DNA of 64,000 bases. Origin: Mycteria americana. Taxonomy: Eukaryota > Chordata > Aves > Ciconiiformes > Ciconiidae. This document shows positions 1 through 10,300 of this stretch, one piece after another; the stretch's first letter is position 1, and each line of letters starts with the position of its first letter. The position numbers were made by a program, and so were the translations under genes. The stretch spans positions 13,476,001 through 13,540,000 of the forward strand of contig NC_134373.1 in assembly GCF_035582795.1 (NCBI RefSeq), written 5' to 3'. Below the pieces are notes generated by a model that saw only the letters and a program-made list of their open reading frames with translations, was not told the origin of the DNA and made no database searches.

Positions 1-602
1 GTTTCAATTTTGTTTAAGATTAGTAAACAATTTAAGAATATCATCCAGAGATCTGCCCCAAGGCCGGATAGTTATGAGTGGCAGGGTGTGTGGGATAGCA
101 TGGGCAAATACCTAGGACGGTGGCCACCTTCAATGTTTTGGAACTTCACCCCTGAACAAGTGCAGAATCCTGAAAAATTAGTAGAGTAATTGGAAAAAGT
201 ATGTTGTCACCCTGACAGTTCTAAGGAGATATGAATCACTGCAATGTGCTGAGGCCTGGCCCATGCCTACCGAGCCCTGTTCAACACTATTCAGAACCCT
301 CAAGGATCTGGTGACAAAACGACAGGCACTGTGGCTACTCTGGGCCCCCCTGCGACAGGCACTGCAGCTACCCCGGACCCCTCTGCGACAGGCACTGTGG
401 CTATTCCAGCCCCCTCTGCAACAGGCACTGTGGTCACTCCAGCCCTTCTGCGACAGATAATGCGGTTCAACCAGGGAGCCAACCCATATCAGTATCAGTT
501 GCCCCTGAAGAAATCCTGGAAGTGAAAGTCGGCTTGTTTAGAAAGGAAAGATGAAAGAGCAGTGCCATCACAAGGAGAGGAAGAGGAAGAACTTGTGGAT
601 GA
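1..602 (+). mobile_element. Endogenous retrovirus, gag-like segment, left part (broken)
   Basis: A degraded retroviral gag-like region in + orientation; the left part of the provirus lies outside the window. From about 80 to 530 a coding-like frame can be followed with in-frame breaks, including a TAA near 187. It contains a proline/threonine/alanine-rich 11-residue repeat (321-456) and ends in an acidic run (glutamates, about 575-595) exactly where the CR1 element begins. The gag character resumes after the CR1 at about 2024, so both pieces belong to one older provirus. Family assignment (avian ERVL/ERVK-like) is from general resemblance only. It is not a functional gene here. Confidence 0.65.
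321..456 (+). repeat. 33-bp tandem repeat inside the ERV gag-like region
   Basis: The string GACAGGCACTG recurs at 321, 354, 387 and, with one change, 420. A partial fifth unit begins at 452. The period is 33 bp (11 codons), so the reading frame is kept, and the product is a Pro/Ala/Thr-rich repeat. Units differ by a few substitutions. Confidence 0.85.
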
Positions 603-2024
603 CTGGAAGAAGGGAAACATTGTGCCCATCTTTAAAAAGGGTAGAAAGGATGACCCTGGGAACTACCAACCTGTCAGCCTCACTTCTGTGCCTGTGAAGA
701 TCATGGAACAGATCCTCCTAGAAGCTACGCTAGAGCACGTGGAGGACAGGGAGGTGATTCGAGACAGCCAACATGGCTTTACCAAAGGCAAGTCCTGCCT
801 GACCAACCTAGTGGCTTTCTACGAGGGAGTTACCACATCAGTGGACAAGGGAAAAGCAATGGATGTCATCTATCTGGACTTCTGTAAAGCCTTTGACATG
901 GTCCCCCACAACATCCTTCTCTCTAAATTGGAGAGATATGGATTTGATGGGTGGACTGTTCAGTGGATAAGGAATTGGTTGGATGGTCACATCCAGAGGG
1001 TAGTGGTCAACGGCTCAATGTCCAGATGGAGATCAGTGATGAGTGGTGTCCTTCAGGGGTCCATACTGGGACCAGTGCTGTTCAACATTTTCATCAGTGA
1101 CATTGACAGCGAGATTGAGTGCACCCTCAGCAAGTTTGCAGATGACACCAAGCTGAGGGGTGCAGTCGACACGCCAGAAGGATGGGATGTCATCCAGAGG
1201 GACCTGGACAAGCTGGAGAAGTGGGCTTGTGTGAACCTCATGAGGTTCAACAAGGCCAAGTGCAGGGTCCTACACCTGGGTCGGGGCAATCCTCAGTTTC
1301 AATACAGGCTGGGGGATGATGTGATCGAGAGCAGCCCTGCAGAAAAGGACTTGGGGGTACTGACGGATGAAAAGCTGGACATGAGCCAACAATGTGTGCT
1401 CACAGCCCAGAAGGCCAACCGTATCCTGGGCTGCATCAAAAGAAGCGTGGCCAGCAGGTTGAGGGAGGTGATTCTGCCACTCTATTCTGCTCCGGTGAGA
1501 CCTCGCCTGGAGTACTGTGTCCAGCTCTGGAGCCCTCAGCACAAGAAGGACATGGAGCTGTTGGAGCGGGTCCAGAGGAGGGCCACGAAAATGATCCGAG
1601 GGCTGGAGCACCTCTCCTACGAGGACAGGCTGAGAGAGTTGGGGTTGTTCAGCCTGGGGAAGAGAAGGCTGCGGGGAGACCTTATTGCAGCCTTCGAGTA
1701 CTTAAAGAGGGCCTATAGGAAAGACAGGGACAGACTTTTTAGCAAGGCCTGTTGTGACAGGACAAGGAGCAATGGTTTTAAACTAAGGGAGGGCAGATTT
1801 AGACTGGATTTAAGAAAGAAATTTTTTACAATGAGGGTGGTGAAACACTGGAACAGGTTGCCCAGAGAGGTAGTGGAGGCCCCATCCCTGGAAACATTCA
1901 AGGTCAGGTTGGACAGGGCTCTGAGCAACCTGGTGTAGTTGAAGATGTCCCTGCTCTTGCAGGGGGGTTGGACTAGATGACCTGTAAAGGTCTCTTCCAA
2001 TCCAAAGCATTCTATGATTCTATG
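603..2024 (+). mobile_element. CR1 LINE, 5'-truncated, with open reverse transcriptase frame
   Basis: This is the 3' part of a chicken-repeat-1 (CR1) non-LTR retrotransposon. One frame stays open from before the junction to the TAG at 1936-1938, about 445 residues of ORF2. It starts in the reverse transcriptase domain ([10 protein letters not shown]) and holds the YLDFCKAFD motif and the catalytic FADD at 1135-1146. The C-terminal part ends in the usual EAPSLETFK...NLV. The 3' UTR is short and ends in the CR1 octamer repeats (ATTCTATG) at about 2010-2023. The element lies inside the older ERV in the same orientation. GATGA occurs at both borders (598-602 and 2024-2028). The 5' truncation removes the endonuclease and ORF1, so it cannot move by itself. 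Confidence 0.93.
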
Positions 2025-2765
2025 ATGAGACAGAAACTACCCGATCCCTATCCCTGAGTGAGCTGCGAGATATGCGAAAAGATTTCAGCTGTTGTCCAGG
2101 CGAGCACGTTGTCACCTGGCTGCTCCAATGCTGGGATAACAGAGCCAGTAGCCTGGAATTAGAGGGTAAGGAAGCCAAACAGCTGGGATTCCTTTCTAGG
2201 GAAGGGGGCATTGACAAAGCGATTGGAAAAGGGGCACCAGTCCTCAGTCTCTGGAGGCGACTCCTGTCAGCTATGAAGGAAAGATACCCCTTCAAGGAAG
2301 ATGTTATATATCGGCCCGGGAAATGGACCACCATGGAGAAAGGTATCCAGTACCTGAGGGAATTAGCTGTGTTGGAGGTGATTTATGGTGACCTGGACAA
2401 TGAGCAGTTACCCAAAGATCCGGATGAGGTCCAGTGCACACGACCCATGTGGCGGAAGTTGGTACGGAACGCACCACCATCGTGTGCCAACTCATTGGCA
2501 ATACTGAACTGGAAAGATGGAGAGGGTCCAACAGTGCATGAAGTGGCTAGCCAGCTCTGGGAATATGAAGAAAGTATCTCTTCCTCCTTTGTCTTGGCTG
2601 TGGAGAAACTGTCCCAGGAGGTTGTCTCGTCCCACTCGGTGGGTTGTGAGATGGGTGAATCTTTTTGATTCCCCGATGGTTTGTGTACCAACAAAGGCCG
2701 ATCTCTGCTCGGCAGAGCTGCGTGAAGGTGAATCATTGGCTGTCTCTGGAAGCTGTATAATTTTT
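2024..2765 (+). mobile_element. Endogenous retrovirus, gag-like segment, right part
   Basis: An open frame without stops runs from the CR1 junction through 2668. From the in-frame ATG at 2072 it encodes 198 residues. It is rich in charged residues and tryptophans and includes a helical stretch around WKDGEGPTV (about 2511-2537). It continues the gag-like segment left of the CR1. After 2668 no coding frame persists. I see no protease, polymerase or envelope sequence before the LTR-like end, so the provirus is internally deleted. The call rests on similarity to abundant avian ERV gag fragments, recognised by eye. Confidence 0.6.
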
Positions 2766-3170
2766 CATGGAAAATAACATCCCTGTCCAGAAGGACCAAA
2801 AAAAGATGATTATGATAATACAAGTTTGGTTCTTTTCCTCCAAATATTTGGTTTGCTTTATGTTATTAATTTACTTGGCTAAACAGCACTGCTGTTTAGG
2901 TTTTTTAATAGTAAGGGTTCTAATTGTGGTTTTTCTCAGAGCTCTTAGGGGATAGTCTGTCTTGAGTGGCTGTCGACCGCTGGAAGGAAGGTCCCACTCC
3001 ATTAGATCCACTACTCTGAGATGCCTTCTCCTCCTGGCAACTGACTCTAGCTCCTGTGGGCTCTTGTTTCTGTTGTAATAAATGCTCTTGGTTTTCACAT
3101 CACCTTTGTTTGTGGTGTGTTTCTCTTTTGGATGAGCTGACTGAGGGACAGTCACCATGACGAACACTTA
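2766..3170 (+). mobile_element. Probable 3' LTR end of the ERV
   Basis: An AT-rich stretch with a T-rich U3-like part is followed by a CT-rich region and AATAAA at 3077-3082. A GT-rich downstream element (TTGTTTGTGGTGTG) follows, which is the arrangement of an LTR R/U5 poly(A) site. Exact ends and target duplications cannot be set because the 5' LTR is outside the window. Confidence 0.4.
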
Positions 3171-3180
3171 CTTCAGCAGA

Positions 3181-6100
3181 AGTTCTTTTGCTCTTGTTGA
3201 AGTATTTGATGGCGGCCACTCCGAGAGGTAGCATATTGATATCGCTTCATTAGCAGCTGGAGAGATGGTAGGAAAGAGTACATTTAAGTTCAGGACTTTC
3301 ATGATAATGGCAGCTGATGCCAGTGAGGCTGTTCTTACCTTGCATCCTCAGCAATGTATAGGTCGTGTGTGGGAGCTATATGGGATTCTAACAGCTACAT
3401 TCCTTTTGAGTTTGTAACAAGGTAAAGGCTGGGTTTAAGACACTTTGTAACTTCTGCTTTTCTTAGCTTGTGTTTTTTGGAAATCCATGTCTAGCCATAA
3501 AGCAGGGGTTCTTTATTCAATCCTGCTTGTGTTCTTGAAGCAAAACTTTTTTTTTTCTAATTCCACACAATGTGTTGGTAGTTGCATTTTGCTCCCCTTA
3601 ACCTTTTTCACCTTCCAAGAAAAAGGGAGAATGCCCATGCTTAGAATCACAGCTCTGTTCACACAGGTTTCCTAAATAATAAATAGACTTTACAAGCACT
3701 GTGTGAATAAAAGTGCTGTTTGTGGCAAAAGTTACCAGAAGGTGTTACCAGGTTCGATTCAGTTCTGTGGCTGACATTTGGTTAACCATTTAGGAAATGT
3801 GGCAACAATTTATTTACATTTTTATTATGTTTTCATAAATGAGACCCTGATACAAAGTTAGTAATTAGATTTGTGAATGTTGTTTTGTGATAAGGAAATA
3901 AAGCTTAAATGAAATAACTGCTTCCTCTGGGAGAAACTTGCTGGAAGGTGGCAGCTGCTCCAGTAGTGAAGTTGTGAATATACAGCATTTCTGGTTTTTC
4001 ATATTTCTCTGTATCAGACTTCAATACTCTCAGACCAAGTTCTCTCAGATATTCCACATGAGGAGGAATTGGATATGAAATTTACTTTTTTAGTATATTT
4101 GGTGCTACATGGGATTTTGATTTAGTAGAGTGATACAGCAACATACTGAAATCACAACACAACCATAATTTAGCAATTGCAATATACAGTTGAATCACAA
4201 TGCAAACGATTCTCATTACCCATCCCTGCATGCTCACCATCAATACATTGGGCATCCCCTGTCACGATGGAACATGTGGGTTGAAGTCAGCTCAGGCCTG
4301 TTGCTCTTTTCAAAGTTTAAATGTTTTATCGGTTGTCCAGTTTTATACTTTTATGTTGGGCTGGGCCATGAATTCGCACCCCCCATGCTGGTCTGGCTAG
4401 CTCAAGAAGACATTATTCTTTGCTCATTGTCCTGGGGAACCTGATGATTCACAGGTGCAGCTGACTTCCCTAAAACTAAGCTTACCGTCCAGTCTCCCTG
4501 AATTTGAGGTAACTTGAGCTTTCTTTATGATATATTCTTCCCTGAGATCATTGGGTTTTTGCCCTTCTCCTCCGAGCTGTCCTCCACTGGAGGGGGGTGT
4601 GCTGGTCAGTCACACCCTGTCATTAAATTGGCATGGTATTTTGTTCTACCTGTTAAAATCAGGCCACCTCCATAGCTAACCTTATTGCCTGCTGATGAAG
4701 ACCTACTAGAAGGGAGAGAAAACCCCATCAAAATCCTCTAAAGGACTGCAGGAAGTAGCTATTCTGTGAATTTATATGTGGCTCATGCAGTCCTCAAGGA
4801 AGGAGAAAACACACTTTCAGTTTTATGGTTCTGAGCAACGCATGCTCACACACGCCTGTGGCAGGGTGGCTGATATGTTCTTGCAAGTATTTGTGGCCCT
4901 CCCACAGAACTGAATGGTAAGAAGGAAGTCGGATCTGCAGTTTTCTGTCACTGTTTTTCCTCCATAGCACAGCTTGGAGAATGGTGAGGGGCAATCACCT
5001 TTCCTCTCTGAAGGCCTTCAGCTATAGTTACTTTGCCCATCCTCCCTTTTCTTTGGCTCCTGGCTGGGAGGCCAAATGCTATAGCAAAACAATCCTGGCA
5101 CTCAATTTTGTGTTTTGTTTTAAGCCAGCAGAAGCACTGCCACCAGAAAGTGGAGTCAGAAGGTTGGTAGGAAAGCAAAGTTGGTGAGTTGAAGTCCTAC
5201 AGGCTTAAGCTGAAAGCAGGCAAGATCAGAGTGATGCTCTTTGAAAAGGGAAGTGCATAGAGGAGTCGGGGAGGTTAGCTGCAGAGGCAGAAATAGTGTT
5301 ATTCAGTGGCATGAATCCCTGCCCAGTCATTTGCATCTTGCTACCTATTCGTTCAGTGTAACATCAGTTTCCCAGAGGGCTGTTTATGCACACCTTCCGT
5401 GGGAAGTTTGTCATTCTCTCCACCGTAATGGTTTTAGGGTGACTTGTTGATGTGCTGCTCTTGGGATGTGTTAGTGGTACCTGTGAGGAGCCTGCCCGTG
5501 TTCAGATTGCTGCCAGCTTCTCCCATTGCACGGGCTGCTGTAAGTATGTGTTTTCCCACCACCTATATAAGGGTTCACTCTTAGTTCTCAAAGTGTTGCA
5601 AAATTCAGGTACTGCGGAGTTTTGATTAATTGAACTGTTGGCTATGTCTGTGAGATCTCCTGCAGGAATCTTGAAGCCCAGAGAGAAGTGGAAACAAAAT
5701 ACCCACCATTTAGGAGACTCAGCTGTGCAGCAGGGAGTCCAGAGCTAGATTTTTCTCAGGGGATGTTGGGTGTTCAGCCCTTGCTGGTTACCCTTTTTAT
5801 TCTGACCCCTAACTAACATGAGCACATTCTCTCTGAAATTATTCAGGTCTGCCTCTTTTCAACTAGAGATGTGTCAAATTATGAACAGAGAATGGCATGT
5901 TTAATCTGCAATGACTTCTGTGCAATGCACTAAAAAATATAGTTGAGATCTTTGGGAATTCCCAGATACTCATTTCTGTGTGTCCTTTCTGTAATTGTGC
6001 CTTCACTTATCACTGTATCTGTTCTGTTACTGACAGCCACAGGAATTCCCCAGGCCCCAAACGTGGCTGGCTTTTGTGGGTGCCAACTGTAAGGCATTTC

Positions 6101-7100
6101 TAGCTAGGTGGAGTGTTATTCTGGACATGTCTTCTGAACTTGGCCTAGGTCTTTTACATTAGTTCTATATTTGCGTAGCCACTTTGTGTTAAGGCCTGAT
6201 TTGTCTAGTGCAAAGAGAAGGATCCATACCTCCTTCAGTGTATTTACTAGGAAGAGCTTGTTTTAACATGGCTTGAGGGCATGTTAGCTCATGGGCTGTT
6301 AAAAAGTGTCTTGCCGTATTTGGATACTTCCACCTTTGACCCAACTTGCCACACATGCAGTAATCAAATACCTTGCGTAGGGTTTTGAACATTGATAAGC
6401 CACTTCTATGATAACAACGTAAAGATTTCTGCTTAATATATTGTCAAACTGTTTTTTCCTGGGTTTTTGGGGGAAGGGACTCTGGTTTTAAATCAGTGCT
6501 TAGCGAGAACACTGCTTCTTTATTCGGAGAGTGTGGATGCTCTGAGGGTGGCTCTCCTGCACAAGGGGAGCACGAAGGTGTTAATGTTCATTTTCAGAAG
6601 GATGAAATGCCAACTGGTAAAATCTCTTCCCTCCTCCCTCCTGTTGTTGTGAAATACCATCTATCGAGAGTGCTGCACCAGAAGGTGTGTCAGAGGTGGT
6701 GCACTGTCCCAGGGTCTTGCGCCATCGCGCAGTGCTCCTGCGAGCCTGCTCCTGTTGCTAGAAGGGTCCTCAGTAAGTCTGGAGGGGTGGGAAGGGGGGC
6801 CGGTTCCACGACTGGTGGCTGTTAGGGTACAGGGCCCAACAGCTGCATTGGGTGTGCTGCATTGCCTGCCAGCAGCCCCAGAAGGCTCGCAAGGAGGAAG
6901 TCGCGTCAGTGGGGTTATGACCTTCTTTTTGTTTGTATTAAAATGGCAATGAATTGTGAGTGCCTTTAAACTAGAGAGAGGTAATTGCAGGAAAAGCCCG
7001 GGCAGAGGGAGACCTTTAGATCTGTGCTAGCAGGTTCGGTTTTCTCAAGCATGGGCTCCAGAATAGTCAGTGCTTCATAACTGTGAACGGAGGGGGCCTA
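3181..7100. other. Intergenic region upstream of CASP8
   Basis: No gene supported. All open frames are under 110 codons and lack splice-bounded coding character. I found no caspase, CFLAR or death-effector sequence here, so a CASP10/CFLAR neighbour, if present, lies before the window. No repeat family recognised after the ERV. Confidence 0.5.
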
Positions 7101-7189
7101 AAATGCGCCTGAGAGAAGTCCTCTCTGCCAGACGCGCAGTTTTTAACTGACGTTGTGGGTGTTTGCGGTTGGTTTGTTTCGAAGTTAGA

Positions 7190-7301
7190 AATCCAGAAGG
7201 AACTACAGCTCCCAGGGGCCCGGGCGCCGCCTCCCGCCCTCCCCAGCCCGGCGGCGGGCGGAAGCGCCCTCTGCCCTGGGCCGGGGCTGGCGGCGCGGGC
7301 C
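7190..7301 (+). promoter_or_regulatory. CASP8: CASP8 proximal promoter / 5' UTR, GC-rich
   Basis: A GC-rich block directly precedes the CASP8 start codon. It contains ACTACAGCTCCCAG at 7202-7215, a match to the ZNF143/THAP11-type element (ACTACAnnTCCC). There is no TATA box. The transcription start cannot be placed from sequence; the motif position suggests it lies between about 7150 and 7290. Confidence 0.55.
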
Positions 7302-10300
7302 ATGGAGTTCCCCAGGCAGCGGCTGCTAGTGGTCAGCGAGGAGCTGGACAAGGCCGAGCTGGCGGCTCTGAAGTTCCTCAGCCTGGAGCACGTCCCCTTG
7401 AGGAAGCTGGAAGCCATCCAGAAGGCACAGGACTTCTTCGAAGCGCTGCAGGAGAAAGGCATGATCGAGGGGGGGGACCTGTCCTTCCTGAAGGAGCTGC
7501 TCTACCGGATCAGTCGGATCGACCTCCTGGAAGCCCAGCTGGGCTCCAGCCGGGAGGAGATGGAGAGAGACCTTCAGATCCCAGGCAGGGCACGGGTGTC
7601 GGCCTACAGGTGAGTGCCCGGCGGGGCGGGCTGGGCGGGCGGCCCTGGGGCGGTGCCGCTCACCGCCGGCGGCCGGCCGGAGCCTCGCCGGGAGCTCGCT
7701 CCCTGGGACCGGCTGCCCTTCTCCTGCGGTCGGTGTAAGCTCTTACCGACGATTTGAACACCAGGCTAAGGCTTGGAAGCGCACAAGTGTCTCCAAGAGA
7801 AAGCAGCTACAAGCCGTACGGAAAGTTGAAATTTCTCTCCAGTTAAAGGGAGAAAACTAAAGCCGCACTTTTCTGAAATACTTCACAGGCCCCACGGGCC
7901 TCCCTGCGTGGGTGCTGCGTGGTGCGATAAGTGACTGGGTGGGAGCTTTGTTCCCAACTCCGGAAAGTTTCAGCGTAGTTTTGATTTCAGGAAAACTGAG
8001 ATCTTTCTAATTGCAGCTGCAAACGGTTTGACTTCAGGCTGTCCTGGGACTGACGTCCCCCCATTTAAAGAGGAAAAAAAGGGGCGTATGTGCTTGGAGG
8101 GGGGAGTGCGAAGGGGGCAGTTCAAAGTACGGTGTTAAATTGTACTAAGGGGCATGCTTGGGAACATGATGAAACGGTGTCCTCCACTTCTCTTTATAGA
8201 TACCTGCTCTTTCAGCTGTCAGAAGACATTGCCGAAGATGAGATGAAGTCTTTCAAGTTTCTTTTGGGGAAAGAATTACCAAAATGCAGGCTAAACCCTA
8301 AGACTGTAAGAATTTCTTTAATCCTTTTTTTTTTAATGATTATTGTAATCCATAGAGGCATTTGGGTTGCTATGAGGGGAATGAGTGTCACTCTTCTTAT
8401 GGTGAAAACACCATAAGAAAAAGGGTGCACCTGGAAGGGGATTATAGGCTCTCCAGTGCATATGGGACTTGTCTGTGCTAGTGTTATATGTAGCTTTTGC
8501 AGCAGTGTCACAGCCCAGAGAGCATGGGCCAGCCCTGCGCCAGGCACAGAGGCCTTTATGTCCAAGCACCATACGGGGCTTAGGGGACTCGGTGGCTTTG
8601 ATCAGTGGAAGACTGATGAGCGCATTCACTCATCTTGCCCAACCGATTTTCTTTTGGCTGGTTTCTAAGCCATGACCAAGCACAGAAAATCACCCACTGT
8701 GGCTGTTACTTTATGCTTTTGTTCTTTTTATTTCCAAACTCAGAAAGTAGGGATCTAAGCAGCAGATCCTTACTAAGGCTAAGGCCCAAGATCTTGGAGT
8801 TTACAGATAGCCTTGTGGGAGATCCAGCTGCTCTTACACTATCTCAGCCTGCAGTTCTGGCTGCTGGGTACTTTGTTCTGTCTAATGAAAAATCTTGTAG
8901 CATTTCCCCTCTTTTCTTAGAGGAGAGGCTGTGACCATCTAGTGACAGCTGTTCTAGGAAGTCCTTGGGGTGACCACTGTGCTCTGCCACTCACTGTTTG
9001 GCAAGAGCTCCTGTGCCTTGGGTCCCCTTTTGCCTCAGAGCAATCTCTACACCATACTTGCATGGTTATACCCATTTTTGCCATTGCTCAAGTAGTCACT
9101 ACAGTGATTCTTGTGTTTCAGTTAAGTGCACAAGGTAGCCACTGGAAGTCAAATGAATGAAAGCAGTCATTTTTAATGACATTATATATTCCTGTATAAT
9201 CACCATTAGATCCCCTGGTTTAGCTGTTATTAGATGTTGGCATCTCTGAGCTGCGGAAGGGATATCAGTGTGTTTTGAGAAGATGTTTGTACTTAGAGTA
9301 CTTGTAGTTTTGTTGAACTAGGTTTAATTGACTCAGCTGAGCTACCAGTCAGCTGGACTGACTCTGTGGGTCGCATGTGCTGTCAGTACGTTAAAGCTTA
9401 GGTGCACATGCACATGCTGCAGCTTCCCTCCCAGTGGCAGCATGGATGTGCCCTAAGAGCAAACTACCTTTCTGATTACCCAGACAATGCTCGACGTTTT
9501 CATTGAGATGGAGAAGAAGGGGATTTTGGGAGAAGACAACCTAAGTATGCTGAAGAGTCTCTGTGCAGAAATTAACGTCAGCCTGTTGAAGAGAATTGAA
9601 GAATATGAATTAAACCTATTTGGTAAAGCAAAACAAAACAAAAAGGCCTCTTTCCCATAGTTACTCTTGAAGTGACACCTAGACATCATACAGGACTCAT
9701 AATGAATGCTTTTCAGGTGAAGAAGAGATGGTCATCACAGAGGAACAAAGGGGCAGCACAGGAGGCCATGAAGGTAATTGAAACTCTCAAAAAATTAGTG
9801 TTTTGATTTTTCACTCTTCTTCAGCTTTTGGACTCTCTACATCACTTGCATCTCACTTCTTTACACAGGTGCCTCTCTAAAAAGTGATCAAGTATCCAGT
9901 TACTTACTAAGTGATCACAATACATTTTAGTCCCTTTTAGTTGATTATCTAGTGGTTTATAGCTAACAGGAACAGCCGTTCAACCACAATTCAGTGTTTT
10001 CAGAGAACAGTTTTACCCCAGGAAGTACTTGTGGAGGTGGAGAATAGGAATAGAGCTTCTCTCCTTTCTCTAGTGCTCCATTCTGTACTTAAACTTTTTT
10101 GTCTGTATTCAGCCCATGCCAGATGGCTGGTGTCTTCTGTGGCACCTGATTCTCCTGGCCGTTGGAATGAATCTTCCCGGGTAAGTCAGTTTGTTTCTTA
10201 GAAACATCATCATTTTGTCTTAGAAGAGATCATCCCTCCATGAGGTGAACAGTTATTATAAGCCCAACTGTTAAAAGCACCGTCTAGAAAAAGAAATGCA

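Noticed and set aside
1270-1718. Open frames antisense or frame-shifted within the CR1
   Set aside because: Shadows of the CR1 reverse transcriptase frame.
7155-7301. In-frame upstream ATG extending CASP8 by 49 residues
   Set aside because: The extension is GC-biased and not like any DED caspase N-terminus; the ATG at 7302 has a better context and begins DED1.
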